A DNA stretch of 64,000 bases from assembly GCF_004364165.1 (NCBI RefSeq), contig NZ_SOAY01000010.1:1701098-1765097 (forward strand), in the 5' to 3' direction. Positions 28,025-36,813 of the stretch are shown here, in pieces. Both the position numbers and the translations under genes were made by a program. This DNA comes from Maribacter spongiicola (lineage in GTDB: Bacteria; Bacteroidota; Bacteroidia; Flavobacteriales; Flavobacteriaceae). Every line of letters starts with the position of its first letter. The first letter of the stretch is position 1. A model generated the notes under the pieces. It was not told the DNA's origin. It worked only from the letters and a program-made list of their open reading frames with translations, and made no database searches.

Positions 28025-29137
28025 TTAATTATCAAAAAGTTTTTTAGTTTTTGCTAACGCTGCGCCGATAACCTGATGCATATCGTAATACTTGTATTCT
28101 GCGAGCCTACCACCAAAAATCACTAAGTCTTTGGCAGCCTTGTTCTTATACTGTAAATACCTATTATTATTCTTGTCATCGTTGATTGGGTAGTACGGTT
28201 CAGAATCGGTTGAAGCTTCTAAAGGATATTCTTTGGTAATGACTGTTTTCTTCTGTTGCCCGAATTCAAAATGCTTGTGTTCTAAAATTCTTGTATACGG
28301 TATTTCTGCCTCCGTATAATTTATTACCGCATTACCTTGGTAATTTTCAATGTTTAAAATTTCATGATCGAAACGTAAGCCACGATATTCTAATTTACCA
28401 AATTCGTAGTTGTAATATTCGTCAATTTTACCCGTAAAAACAGTTTTATGAGCCATGTTGTCAAGCGCTATTTTATCTTTAAAATAGTTGACGCCTAGTT
28501 GTACGTCGATACCTTCTAAAAGTCCGCCACTTAATTCGTTATAACCTCCAATTGGTATACCTTGGTAACTATCGTTGAAATAATTATTGTCGAAGGTGAA
28601 TCTTAAGGGTAGGCGTTTAATTATGAATGCAGGTAATTCTGTAGCTTTTCTTCCCCACTGTTTTTCGGTATACCCTTTGATCAGCTTGAAATAAATATCT
28701 TCACCAACAAGCGAAAGTGCTTGCTCTTCTAAATTTTGCGGCTGTTTTTTTTGATACTTCTTGCTTTGTTCGTCAATGATAGATTTTGCCTCTGCGGGAG
28801 TCTTAGTACCCCATAACTTATAGAAGGTATTCATGTTAAAAGGTAAATTGTACAATGAACCTTTGTGGTTGGCAACCGGTGAATTGGTGTATTTATTAAA
28901 CGGAACAAAGTCATTTACATAGTCCCAAATTTTCTTGTCATTGGTATGAAAAATGTGCGCTCCGTAGGCATGCACATTAATATCTTCTATTTTTTTACAA
29001 AAGGTATTTCCACCAATATGTTCTCTTTTGTCTACAACTAAACAGGTTTTTCCTCTTTTTTTGGCTTCATGGGCAAAAACTGCTCCGTATAAACCGGCGC
29101 CTACAATAAGAAAATCATACTTTTTAGTTGACATCAT
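28025..29137 (-). CDS. glf: UDP-galactopyranose mutase
   Basis: This 370-residue flavoenzyme interconverts UDP-galactopyranose and UDP-galactofuranose, the donor for galactofuranose-containing glycans. The N-terminal Rossmann motif DFLIVGAGLYGAVFA binds FAD. Further family hallmarks are HIGGNTFCK, the YGAHIFHTND substrate-binding segment, GYTEKQWGR, RLPLRFTFDNNYF, and the C-terminal FGGRLAEYKYYDMHQVI. Length is normal for the family. It has its own close promoter element. The divergent gene across 142 nt looks like a galactofuranosyltransferase, which supports a shared pathway. ATGs at 29137 and 29134 are equivalent starts. Confidence 0.96.
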   Translation of the reverse strand: MMSTKKYDFLIVGAGLYGAVFAHEAKKRGKTCLVVDKREHIGGNTFCKKIEDINVHAYGAHIFHTNDKKIWDYVNDFVPFNKYTNSPVANHKGSLYNLPFNMNTFYKLWGTKTPAEAKSIIDEQSKKYQKKQPQNLEEQALSLVGEDIYFKLIKGYTEKQWGRKATELPAFIIKRLPLRFTFDNNYFNDSYQGIPIGGYNELSGGLLEGIDVQLGVNYFKDKIALDNMAHKTVFTGKIDEYYNYEFGKLEYRGLRFDHEILNIENYQGNAVINYTEAEIPYTRILEHKHFEFGQQKKTVITKEYPLEASTDSEPYYPINDDKNNNRYLQYKNKAAKDLVIFGGRLAEYKYYDMHQVIGAALAKTKKLFDN

Positions 29138-29155
29138 CCTTCAATATTAAAAGCG

Positions 29156-29163
29156 CAAATATA
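29156..29163 (-). promoter_or_regulatory. Candidate -7 promoter element TATATTTG for glf (minus strand)
   Basis: An exact TAnnTTTG match on the minus strand lies 18 nt before the glf start, which predicts a very short 5' leader. Confidence 0.45.
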
Positions 29164-29279
29164 CTGTTTGAGAAGGAAATTAGTTAACACGAAAAGGTGT
29201 ACTATAATTGAAATTTATTATTTCATTTGTAGTTTTATATCGTTAAAATTGCAATGCTTAAATCATAACTATTAATTGA

Positions 29280-30314
29280 ATGAATTCTGATAATCTCTAT
29301 TTTATTTCTAGGAATTATAAATTTTCAAAGAACGCAGCTTCCAAACCAAAGATGGACTGCGAGACGGTTCTAGAAAAGAACGGATTCAAGAATTTAGGTT
29401 TTAAGCAAAGTAATCACCCTAGTTCGGCAATAGGTGCTGTCATCAGTTTTTTTGGAATAACAAAAGGGTTATTTCTACTACCAAGAAAATCTGTTTTCTG
29501 TATGCAATATCCGTTAAGCAAGTTTTTCGGTTATATGACTAATATTGTTTCATTAAAGAAATGTATCCTCATCATTATTATACATGATGTAAAATTTTTA
29601 ATGGGAAAATCAACTGATTTGAAGGATGAGATGGCAAAATTCAATAAAGCCGATTTTATCATCGTTCATAACGAATCTATGAAAAAGTGGTTTCAAGAAA
29701 ATGGATGTACTGCACAATTGGTAAGCTTAGAATTGTTCGATTATATACATGCCAGTAATAAACATGCAACACTAAACACACCTTATGCTGTAGTTTTTGC
29801 TGGCGGATTAGGGAAAGAGAAAAGTGAGTTTTTATATAGTATGGACAGTCTTAATCCGTCAAACTATAAACTGAAGTTGTATGGTAACGGTTTTAATGCG
29901 GCCGATGCTGAAAGAGATAATTCCATTTTAGATTACCAGGGTGTCTTTTCACCAGACGAGGTAATTGATGAAATACAAGGTTCATTCGGTTTAATTTGGA
30001 ATGGTAACGCACTGAATCAATGTTCTGGGGATTTTGGAAAGTATCTATTATATAATAATCCGCACAAAACATCTTTGTATCTCTTGTGTGGTCTACCGGT
30101 TATTGTCTGGAAAAAAGCTGCTATTGCCAAATTCATTGAAAAAGAGCAAATTGGTATTACCTTAAATTCTTTAGATGAGTTAGATGCTGCATTAGCAAAC
30201 CTTGACCCAAAAGATTATGCAACTATGGTTTCTAATGTAGAAAAGGTAAAAACCAAAGTCGCCTCTGGTCATTACCTTTCTCAAGCTATTACTAAAGTAG
30301 TAGAATTGGTTTAA
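29280..30314 (+). CDS. Probable galactofuranosyltransferase (WbbI/GftA-like)
   Basis: This 344-residue protein has two Rossmann-like halves as in GT-B enzymes: IHDVKFLM and ADFIIVHNESMKKWF in the N-terminal half, and VVFAGGLGKEKSEFLY, LKLYGNG, DYQGVFSPDEV and FGLIWNG in the C-terminal half. The YNNPHKTSLYLLCGLPVIVW segment is the nucleotide-sugar binding end typical of the beta-1,6-galactofuranosyltransferase/WbbI group. The neighbouring glf gene would supply UDP-Galf, so the assignment rests on family pattern plus context. It ends 3 nt from the convergent dapD stop. Confidence 0.82.
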   Translation: MNSDNLYFISRNYKFSKNAASKPKMDCETVLEKNGFKNLGFKQSNHPSSAIGAVISFFGITKGLFLLPRKSVFCMQYPLSKFFGYMTNIVSLKKCILIIIIHDVKFLMGKSTDLKDEMAKFNKADFIIVHNESMKKWFQENGCTAQLVSLELFDYIHASNKHATLNTPYAVVFAGGLGKEKSEFLYSMDSLNPSNYKLKLYGNGFNAADAERDNSILDYQGVFSPDEVIDEIQGSFGLIWNGNALNQCSGDFGKYLLYNNPHKTSLYLLCGLPVIVWKKAAIAKFIEKEQIGITLNSLDELDAALANLDPKDYATMVSNVEKVKTKVASGHYLSQAITKVVELV

Positions 30315-30317
30315 AAA

Positions 30318-31139
30318 TTAAACCGCAACATCATACTCTCTAAGTGCATCGTTCAATGATGTCTTTTTGTTTGTGCTTTCTTTTCTTTTTCCGATAATTA
30401 ATGCACACGGTACTTGAAATTCGCCTGCCGGAAATTTCTTGGTATAACTACCAGGTATCACTACTGAACGAGCAGGTACAACACCTTTTGTTTCTAAGGG
30501 AGTTTCACCGGTAACATCGATAATCTTGGTGCTCATCGTTAAAACTACATTGGCTCCAAGTACAGCTTCTTTTTCAACTCTAACGCCTTCAACTACAATA
30601 CAACGAGAACCAATAAAGGCACCGTCTTCTATAATAACTGGTGAGGCTTGTAAAGGTTCAAGAACTCCACCAATACCAACACCACCACTTAAGTGAACAT
30701 TTTTGCCGATCTGCGCACAACTACCTACAGTTGCCCAAGTATCGACCATAGTACCTTCGTCTACATATGCACCGATATTTACATAACTAGGCATTAAAAT
30801 GGTTCCTGCAGAAATATAAGCACCATGTCTAGCAACGGCATTTGGTACTACACGAATTCCTTTTTCTTTGTATCCTCTTTTTAAAGGCATTTTATCGTGG
30901 TATTCAAAAATGCCTGCTTCTAAGGTTTCCATTTTCTGAATAGGGAAATACATAACTACCGCTTTCTTTACCCATTCGTTAATTTGCCATCCGTCTGTAG
31001 TTGGTTCGGCACATCTTAATTTTCCTAAATCTAAAAGGTTAATAACCTCTCTAATGCTATCTTGGGTTGCAGATTCCTTCAAAAGGTCTCTATTGTCCCA
31101 TGCTTTTTCTATTTGTGCTCTTAATTCTGTCATTTTCAT
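30318..31139 (-). CDS. dapD: Tetrahydrodipicolinate N-succinyltransferase
   Basis: This 273-residue enzyme transfers a succinyl group from succinyl-CoA to tetrahydrodipicolinate in lysine and diaminopimelate synthesis. A helical N-terminal domain contains GWQINEWVKKAV. The left-handed beta-helix has hexapeptide repeats (YVNIGAYVDEGTMVDTWATV, then VHLSGGVGIGGV), followed by IEDGAFIGSRC. Length is standard. It is a single-gene unit with its own promoter element, convergent with the glycosyltransferase gene. ATG at 31139 or 31133. Confidence 0.96.
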   Translation of the reverse strand: MKMTELRAQIEKAWDNRDLLKESATQDSIREVINLLDLGKLRCAEPTTDGWQINEWVKKAVVMYFPIQKMETLEAGIFEYHDKMPLKRGYKEKGIRVVPNAVARHGAYISAGTILMPSYVNIGAYVDEGTMVDTWATVGSCAQIGKNVHLSGGVGIGGVLEPLQASPVIIEDGAFIGSRCIVVEGVRVEKEAVLGANVVLTMSTKIIDVTGETPLETKGVVPARSVVIPGSYTKKFPAGEFQVPCALIIGKRKESTNKKTSLNDALREYDVAV

Positions 31140-31149
31140 AAAATTTTCT

Positions 31150-31157
31150 CAAATATA
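31150..31157 (-). promoter_or_regulatory. Candidate -7 promoter element TATATTTG for dapD (minus strand)
   Basis: An exact TAnnTTTG match on the minus strand lies 10 nt (or 16 nt for the second Met) before the dapD start. Confidence 0.45.
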
Positions 31158-31211
31158 AGTTGAAGTACAGTAATTAGCCATGCGCAAGGGCACATATAAC
31201 AAATTATCCTT

Positions 31212-31219
31212 TATTTTTG
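31212..31219 (+). promoter_or_regulatory. Candidate -7 promoter element TATTTTTG for ruvX operon
   Basis: An exact TAnnTTTG match lies 13 nt before the TTG start of ruvX and supports that start. No -33 TTG is visible at the expected spacing. Confidence 0.45.
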
Positions 31220-31232
31220 CCAAAAATTAAGT

Positions 31233-31643
31233 TTGGGAAAGATTCTTGCAATTGATTACGGAGAAAAACGTATTGGCTTAGCGGTTACCGATGATATGAA
31301 AATGATAGCATTCGGATTAACGACTGTTGCCACTGCCGAAATCTTTGAATATTTAGCTGATTATATTTCCAAAGAAAAGGTTGAGACCATTGTAGTAGGC
31401 GAGCCTAAACAAATGGATAATACCGCATCTGAATCTGAAGTATATATTACTCCATTTTTAGTGAAGCTGGCAGAGAAATTTCCAGCAATACCGATTAAAA
31501 GACATGATGAACGTTTTACATCGAAAATGGCTTTTCAGACCATGATTGATAGCGGGTTAAAGAAGAAGCAACGAAAAAACAAAGCATTGATCGATGAGAT
31601 TAGTGCTACTATTATATTACAAGATTTTTTAAAGACATTATAA
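31233..31643 (+). CDS. ruvX: Holliday junction resolvase-like protein YqgF/RuvX
   Basis: This 136-residue RNase H-fold protein starts GKILAIDYGEKRIGLAV, with the first catalytic Asp in AIDYG. It also has VGEPKQMDN near 52, a conserved DERFTSKMA near 88 and the last acidic site DEISATIILQDFL. E. coli YqgF acts in 16S rRNA 5' processing and the family has resolvase-like activity. TTG at 31233 is the only start compatible with the conserved N-terminus and it follows a promoter element. It is the first gene of an operon; def starts on the next base after its stop. Confidence 0.93.
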   Translation: MGKILAIDYGEKRIGLAVTDDMKMIAFGLTTVATAEIFEYLADYISKEKVETIVVGEPKQMDNTASESEVYITPFLVKLAEKFPAIPIKRHDERFTSKMAFQTMIDSGLKKKQRKNKALIDEISATIILQDFLKTL

Positions 31644-32234
31644 ATGATTTTACCCATTATTGCATACGGTGATTCCGTATTAAGAAAAGTAGCGGATGAT
31701 ATTGATAAAGACTATCCAAAACTGAATGAGTTGTTGGCTAACATGTGGGAGACCATGTATAATGCTAGTGGTGTAGGTCTTGCAGCACCACAAATAGGAT
31801 TACCAATTCGTATATTTTTGGTTGATACGACTCCTTTTTCAGGGGATGAAGATTTAACTGAAGAGGAACAAAAACAGTTAGACGGTTTTAAACAAGTGTT
31901 TATCAATGCTACTATTGAAGAAGAAACTGGTGATGAATGGGCTTTCAATGAAGGTTGCCTTAGTATACCAGACGTTCGTGAAGATGTAAGCAGAAAGGGT
32001 ACCATTAAAATCACCTATTTAGATGAGAATTTTAAAGAGCATGAAAAAACCTTTGATGGTTTATTGGCAAGGGTTATTCAACATGAGTACGATCATATAG
32101 AAGGGGTTTTGTTTACTGACAAATTATCTGCCTTAAAAAAGCGAATGTTAAAAGGTAGATTAACCAATATTTCAAAAGGTAAGATTAGTGTAGACTATCG
32201 CATGAAATTTCCTGCAATGAAAAAAGGACGTTAA
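31644..32234 (+). CDS. def: Peptide deformylase
   Basis: This 196-residue metalloenzyme removes the formyl group from nascent N-terminal Met. All three motifs are present: GVGLAAPQIG (43-52), EGCLSIP (Cys105) and QHEYDHIEG (His147, Glu148, His151). Cys and the two His bind the metal and Glu is catalytic. A 20-residue acidic insertion (about 66-80) lies between motifs 1 and 2, as in many Bacteroidota forms. It starts immediately after the ruvX stop and is followed by the DUF5606 gene. Confidence 0.97.
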   Translation: MILPIIAYGDSVLRKVADDIDKDYPKLNELLANMWETMYNASGVGLAAPQIGLPIRIFLVDTTPFSGDEDLTEEEQKQLDGFKQVFINATIEEETGDEWAFNEGCLSIPDVREDVSRKGTIKITYLDENFKEHEKTFDGLLARVIQHEYDHIEGVLFTDKLSALKKRMLKGRLTNISKGKISVDYRMKFPAMKKGR

Positions 32235-32294
32235 AATGCCTCCATTATTAATAGAAAAGTATAATATTTGTTTTCTGAAATTTTAAAAGAGTTT

Positions 32295-32720
32295 ATGGGT
32301 TTAGAGAAAATTTTATCTGTTGCAGGAAAACCAGGTTTGTATAAATTAATTACCCAAACCAGAACAGGTTTTGTAGCAGAATCTTTATTAGATGCAAAGA
32401 GAATAACAGTCAGTTTGCGTAGTAGTGTAAGTGTACTGTCTGAAATCGCAATTTATACGCTTGAAGAGGAGGTTCCGTTAAGAGAGGTTTTTCAAAAAAT
32501 TCAAACAAAAGAAGAGGGCGGTAAAACTTCAATTAGCCATAAAGACGAAAAAATTAAATTAGAAGAATACTTTTTTGAAGTGTTACCTGATTATGATGAA
32601 GATCGCGTTTATGTTAGTGATATTAAAAAGGTTATTCAATGGTATAACATTTTAATCGATAATAAAATTACCGACTTCTCTAGCGAAGAAGTAACAAGTG
32701 AAGAGAGTTCTGAAGAATAG
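32295..32720 (+). CDS. DUF5606 family protein
   Basis: This small soluble protein (141 residues from the ATG at 32295) begins MGLEKILSVAGKPGLYKL, with TRTGFVAESL next, the typical start of the DUF5606 family of Bacteroidota. The longer frame from a TTG at 32268 adds nine residues that do not belong to this conserved start. The C-terminal part is rich in Glu and Ser. Its function is unknown. It is the third gene of the ruvX-def operon, 60 nt after def, and is followed by a strong terminator, which suggests a link to basic RNA or protein processing. Confidence 0.85.
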   Translation: MGLEKILSVAGKPGLYKLITQTRTGFVAESLLDAKRITVSLRSSVSVLSEIAIYTLEEEVPLREVFQKIQTKEEGGKTSISHKDEKIKLEEYFFEVLPDYDEDRVYVSDIKKVIQWYNILIDNKITDFSSEEVTSEESSEE

Positions 32721-32742
32721 TATTTTGCTTACACTATATGTA

Positions 32743-32768
32743 AAAAGCCCTTTTAGGGCTTTTTTTTG
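32743..32768 (+). terminator. Rho-independent terminator of the ruvX-def-DUF5606 operon
   Basis: AAAGCCC and GGGCTTT pair around a TTTTA loop, followed by eight T residues. It lies about 20 nt after the DUF5606 stop. Confidence 0.9.
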
Positions 32769-32864
32769 TTTACAACCTAATAGAAATCGATTTTATTGCT
32801 TAAGCTGCTCATCTATAGTTTCTTGTCATTCATCTATACCTTTCTCTTATCTAACATATATCAA

Positions 32865-32895
32865 TTGAAATAAGATATTAAATGCTGCAAATTTG
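32865..32895 (+). promoter_or_regulatory. Near-consensus promoter for the kinase/regulator pair
   Basis: TTG at 32865-32867 and CAAATTTG at 32888-32895 (one mismatch to TAnnTTTG) are 20 nt apart, giving a start about 30 nt before the ATG at 32933. Confidence 0.35.
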
Positions 32896-32932
32896 TGGTG
32901 TAGCTTAATAGTCTTAACAAAATTTGAATGAT

Positions 32933-34021
32933 ATGAATACTAGTGAATTTGATATTGATTGTGAATTAAAAAGTGCATTTTTCGAAAATGCCTATTCACC
33001 ATTTGTGATTTTAAATCGCGATATGAACTTTGTCGACATCAATAAAGCTGGTGTCGATACCATTGGTATTTCAAAAGAAAATTTCTTGGGTAAAAATTTA
33101 TTGGACATATTCCCTTATTTAGAGGGAACAGAGCGGTACGATGCTTATAAAAATGTTATAGACACAGGTGTGGCAATAGGTTTTGATGAGTTGTTGTTTA
33201 AAGGTGAATTTTCTGAGATAATTTTTATGTCAAAAGCATTTAAAATTGGAGACTATTTAGGTATTACAACTCTAGACGTAACTAATGTAATTGATACCGT
33301 TCAAAAATTAAAAAGTACTAAGACTTCATTAATCGAGGTCAACGAAAATTTAAAAAAGAAGAATCAAGAGTTAGAAGATTTTTCATTTGTAGCGGCACAC
33401 GATCTAAGAGCCCCGCTTACCAATTTAAAGAGCCTAATGCGAATGGCTTTAGAATCTGATATTACCTTTAATGAAGTAATGCCTATAGTTGAAAAAATGA
33501 ATGTGGTCACTAAAGTAATGTGCGATAAGATTACTGCATTAAATATGGTGATTGCTACAAAGGCTAATTTTGGAGCATCTAAAACTACATTAGAATTTTC
33601 AGAGGTTGTAGGTAAATTAAAAACTAATTATTCTAAAGAAATTATCGAAGGTAGAACAATTATAAAAGAAGATTACTCGGCATGCCCTTCAATCAATTAT
33701 AATAAAGTGCAACTAGAGGGTGTTCTTCAAACCCTTATGTCAAATGCTCTTCTGTATCGACACCCAAAAAGAAAACTAAGCATCAAAATTGAAACAAAAG
33801 ATGTCAATGGTAGAGTTCAATTATCTTTCAAAGATAATGGACTAGGATTTGAACAAGAATTTTCTGATAAAATTTTCGCATTATTTAAACGTCTACATAC
33901 CCATGTTGATGGTTTAGGTGTCTCATTATATATCATGAAAACTATAATTGATGAAAACGGTGGTACAATCGATGTATCAAGTCAAGTAAATAAAGGAACA
34001 GAGTTTAAAATAATTTTTTAA
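32933..34021 (+). CDS. Cytoplasmic PAS-domain sensor histidine kinase
   Basis: This 362-residue protein has no membrane segment. A PAS domain (about 12-120; YSPFVILNRDMNFVDINKAG) is followed by a short coiled coil (125-150), the phospho-acceptor box FVAAHDLRAPLTN (His156), and an ATPase domain with MSNALLYRH, DNGLGFE and GLGVSLYIMKTI. The start is the ATG at 32933; an upstream TTG is less likely. The signal is probably a cytosolic redox, light or ligand cue sensed by PAS, which is inference. The response regulator 33 nt downstream is the likely partner. Confidence 0.93.
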   Translation: MNTSEFDIDCELKSAFFENAYSPFVILNRDMNFVDINKAGVDTIGISKENFLGKNLLDIFPYLEGTERYDAYKNVIDTGVAIGFDELLFKGEFSEIIFMSKAFKIGDYLGITTLDVTNVIDTVQKLKSTKTSLIEVNENLKKKNQELEDFSFVAAHDLRAPLTNLKSLMRMALESDITFNEVMPIVEKMNVVTKVMCDKITALNMVIATKANFGASKTTLEFSEVVGKLKTNYSKEIIEGRTIIKEDYSACPSINYNKVQLEGVLQTLMSNALLYRHPKRKLSIKIETKDVNGRVQLSFKDNGLGFEQEFSDKIFALFKRLHTHVDGLGVSLYIMKTIIDENGGTIDVSSQVNKGTEFKIIF

Positions 34022-34054
34022 AACAAATAATCAAACCATTTAAAACCCCGCAAA

Positions 34055-34441
34055 ATGATACGAATATTAATGATTGAAGACGACGAAGTAACGAACTTTA
34101 TAGCTAAAACAAATCTCGAGAGATTTGGTTATAAAAATATTTCTATAGCCCTAAATGGTCAGCTAGGCCTTGATTATTTAAAGACCAATATCTCTCCTGA
34201 TATAATTTTACTGGACATCAATATGCCGGTTTTAGACGGATGGGATTTTCTTGATAAATCAAAAGAACTTAATCTAGCACCAGAGACACCTGTTGTAATT
34301 ACAACCTCTTCATTTAGGACTGATGATAAACTAAAGGCAGATAGCTACCCAAATATTATAGAGTACATGGAAAAACCTATAAATTTCCAATATCTAAATA
34401 CTATTTTAGCTAAGGTAAAATTGAAATCTTATGATATATAA
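34055..34441 (+). CDS. Single-domain response regulator
   Basis: This 128-residue protein is only a receiver domain. The acidic pair is Asp9/Asp10, the phosphorylation site is Asp54 (LLDINMP), the switch residue is Thr84 or Ser85, and the conserved Lys is Lys107 (EKPI). There is no DNA-binding output, so it must act through protein contacts or phosphorelay. It is co-transcribed with the kinase and ends at a terminator. It resembles the lone receiver at 41847-42251 in size and plan. Confidence 0.95.
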   Translation: MIRILMIEDDEVTNFIAKTNLERFGYKNISIALNGQLGLDYLKTNISPDIILLDINMPVLDGWDFLDKSKELNLAPETPVVITTSSFRTDDKLKADSYPNIIEYMEKPINFQYLNTILAKVKLKSYDI

Positions 34442-34446
34442 ATAAG

Positions 34447-34479
34447 AAAGCCTTGATGTATTTAAATCAAGGCTTTTTA
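34447..34479. terminator. Rho-independent terminator after the response regulator
   Basis: An 11-bp stem (AAAGCCTTGAT with ATCAAGGCTTT) with an 8-nt loop is followed by T residues. It separates the regulator from the convergent GH20 gene and may work in both directions. Confidence 0.88.
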
Positions 34480-34495
34480 ATTGTTGCATGGGTAG

Positions 34496-36106
34496 TTAAT
34501 CCTTTTTTATGGTTTCATACGTAAAATCGCTCTTCTTCCAGTCGATAAGTGCAGAAGGGTAATACTTTACATCCATTCTGTCTAGAAATGGTGCTTGGTC
34601 TGCTAATCGTACTTTATAATCATCCCAGTTTCTATTTTCTTTTATACTCCAGCTTAATTCAGAATAACCGATAATTCTAGGAAAAGCTAAATATTCTAGC
34701 TCGTCTATATTACTTATGGTTTCTGACCAAAGTGGTGCTTCTACACCTAAAATATTTTCCATTGGTATCCCATATTCTTCGGGTGTCCAAATGTATGCAG
34801 TATCTACAGGTATGTAAGCCGCCCAGTGTAATCCGAATTTAGATAGTGTATCATATTCCATATCTAAATATGCCTTTTTAGCCGGAGAGACGATTATTTG
34901 CATTCCCTTATCAACTGCTTTTTTAGCATTCTCTTCACTTGCCCACCATTGAGAAATGGAGGTAGAATCTATATCGGCAATGGCAACTTCATCCCAACCG
35001 ATCATGCGCTTACCGTGCTTCTGTACTATTTTCTCTACCTTATTGATGAAGTAGATATAATCTTTCTTTTTAGTAACGTGACTCTCGTCTCCACCAACGT
35101 GAAAATATGGACCTGGAGTGATCGCAGAGATTTCTCTAACTACATCGTCTATAAATGAATAAACGGTGTCCTTATGTGTATCAAAGGTGCTAAAACCAAC
35201 GCGCATACCTTCGTATAGTTTAGGCGTTTTACCATTCCCATTCAAGAAAGGGTAGGATACAGATGCCGCATTGGTATGGCCTGGCATATCAATTTCTGGT
35301 ATAATGGTCATATATCTTTCATAAGCGTAACGTACAATTTCTTTGTAATCTTCTTGAGTGTAGAATCCGCCAGATTCGCCGCCAACTTCGGTACTACCGC
35401 CAATCGCTGTAAGTTTAGGCCATGATTTTATTTCAATTCTCCAACCTTGATCATCACTAAGGTGTAGGTGAAGCACATTTATTTTGTAGTAAGATAGTAG
35501 GTCAATATATTTTTTAACATCATCAACACTAAAGAAGTGACGTGCAACATCTAACATAGAACCTCTATAAGCAAAATTAGGATTGTCGATAATCTTCCCA
35601 GAAGGTATGGGCCAAATTTTTTGTAAAGCCAATGTGTCGTTACTTTCTATGGGTACCAATTGCCGAAGTGTTTGTATGCCTCTAAAAGCACCTTCTGCGG
35701 TGTTAGAGTTAATAATAATAGAATCTTGATTAATGTATAATTGATATGACTCTGGTAATGCCAAATCTGTACTATCGCTTTGGTTAATGTAGATAACTCT
35801 TTCTACGGTATTCGCCCCTTCAGTATTCACGGGTATGGTCAGGTTAATTTTATCTTTTAGTTTGTCTGCTAAAAAAGTACCTACTTCTTCAAAACCTGTA
35901 GCATCTTTAGAGGTGTAAATTGCCGTAAATTGATCTAAAGCAAATGCGGAGTTTGTGGGTATGGTCTTTAAAGGCTTAGGTATTAAGCTAACCTTAGATA
36001 AATCTGTCGTTGGCATTGAAATGCGCTCTTTCTTCTCTTTACTACAAGCGATTAATAAGAGTGTTAAGCTTGCAAAAAATAGACTTCGAATACAAAAGGT
36101 CTTCAT
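34496..36106 (-). CDS. Beta-N-acetylhexosaminidase lipoprotein (GH20)
   Basis: This 536-residue enzyme hydrolyses terminal GlcNAc or GalNAc from glycans with substrate assistance from the acetamido group. The lipobox LLIAC (Cys21) puts it on a membrane, probably facing the periplasm or surface. A GH20b domain (about 40-175) precedes the catalytic barrel with SDDQGWRIEIKSWPKLT, PEIDMPGHTNAA and HVGGDESH, where Asp340-Glu341 is the catalytic pair. It is the last gene of a four-gene minus-strand run with two hydrolases and an aquaglyceroporin. Confidence 0.95.
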   Translation of the reverse strand: MKTFCIRSLFFASLTLLLIACSKEKKERISMPTTDLSKVSLIPKPLKTIPTNSAFALDQFTAIYTSKDATGFEEVGTFLADKLKDKINLTIPVNTEGANTVERVIYINQSDSTDLALPESYQLYINQDSIIINSNTAEGAFRGIQTLRQLVPIESNDTLALQKIWPIPSGKIIDNPNFAYRGSMLDVARHFFSVDDVKKYIDLLSYYKINVLHLHLSDDQGWRIEIKSWPKLTAIGGSTEVGGESGGFYTQEDYKEIVRYAYERYMTIIPEIDMPGHTNAASVSYPFLNGNGKTPKLYEGMRVGFSTFDTHKDTVYSFIDDVVREISAITPGPYFHVGGDESHVTKKKDYIYFINKVEKIVQKHGKRMIGWDEVAIADIDSTSISQWWASEENAKKAVDKGMQIIVSPAKKAYLDMEYDTLSKFGLHWAAYIPVDTAYIWTPEEYGIPMENILGVEAPLWSETISNIDELEYLAFPRIIGYSELSWSIKENRNWDDYKVRLADQAPFLDRMDVKYYPSALIDWKKSDFTYETIKKD

Positions 36107-36118
36107 TATGTAGTGTAA

Positions 36119-36787
36119 TTAGGGTTGGTTTACTAAATCTTTCATGGCTTCATACCAAATATCGTAACCTTTTTGGTTCATGTGCAGGCCGTCTTCAATA
36201 AAAATATCGGTTTTTAGTTTTCGTTTGTTTAACATAGGTTTCCAAACATCAACGTAATACACTTGTGGGTCGTTTTTAGTAAAACGTTTCATTTTTCTGT
36301 TCAGCCTCTTATATTTTCCTCGAATCTTCCATCTGCTGATACTTGGTTTTGCAGCAATTAATATAACCTCAGTAGCAGGATTTTTAGATTTTATTCGACG
36401 GATGATCTCTGCAGTCGTATCAAGAACATCTGCAGGTCTTTTATCTGCCCATAAGTCATTATCACCCTCGTAAATAAATACTTTTTTAGGATTGTAGGAT
36501 AAAATCAATTCATCGGTAAATAATAACAAGTCTGATGCTTGTGATCCTCCAAATCCGCTATTTACAATTTGATGATTAGGAAATTCTTGTTCTAGTTTTC
36601 TCCATAAACGAACACTAGAACTACCAGTGAAGACTATAGTTTCCTTTTTTGAATCCCAGATAGTATCATATTTCCTAGTAATATTCTCTACCTCTTCGGT
36701 AAAGATATTCTCTGTTTGAGAAATGCAATAATTACTTATTGAAAGTAGAAAAACCGTTATTAAGAATGAAACCTTAAAATTACTCAT
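36119..36787 (-). CDS. Secreted SGNH/GDSL hydrolase
   Basis: This 222-residue protein has a signal peptide (about 1-23, ending NYCISQ). The SGNH blocks are visible: FTGSSSVR (nucleophile Ser near 57), GFGGS (oxyanion Gly), GDNDLW (Asn) and DGLHMNQKGY (Asp and His). Such enzymes remove acetyl or acyl groups from sugars or lipids. Its place between the GH20 gene (12 nt) and an alpha/beta hydrolase (26 nt) suggests glycan deacylation. This is inference; the substrate is unknown. Confidence 0.88.
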   Translation of the reverse strand: MSNFKVSFLITVFLLSISNYCISQTENIFTEEVENITRKYDTIWDSKKETIVFTGSSSVRLWRKLEQEFPNHQIVNSGFGGSQASDLLLFTDELILSYNPKKVFIYEGDNDLWADKRPADVLDTTAEIIRRIKSKNPATEVILIAAKPSISRWKIRGKYKRLNRKMKRFTKNDPQVYYVDVWKPMLNKRKLKTDIFIEDGLHMNQKGYDIWYEAMKDLVNQP

Positions 36788-36813
36788 AACTGAAAATTTG
36801 AAAGATTAACTTA

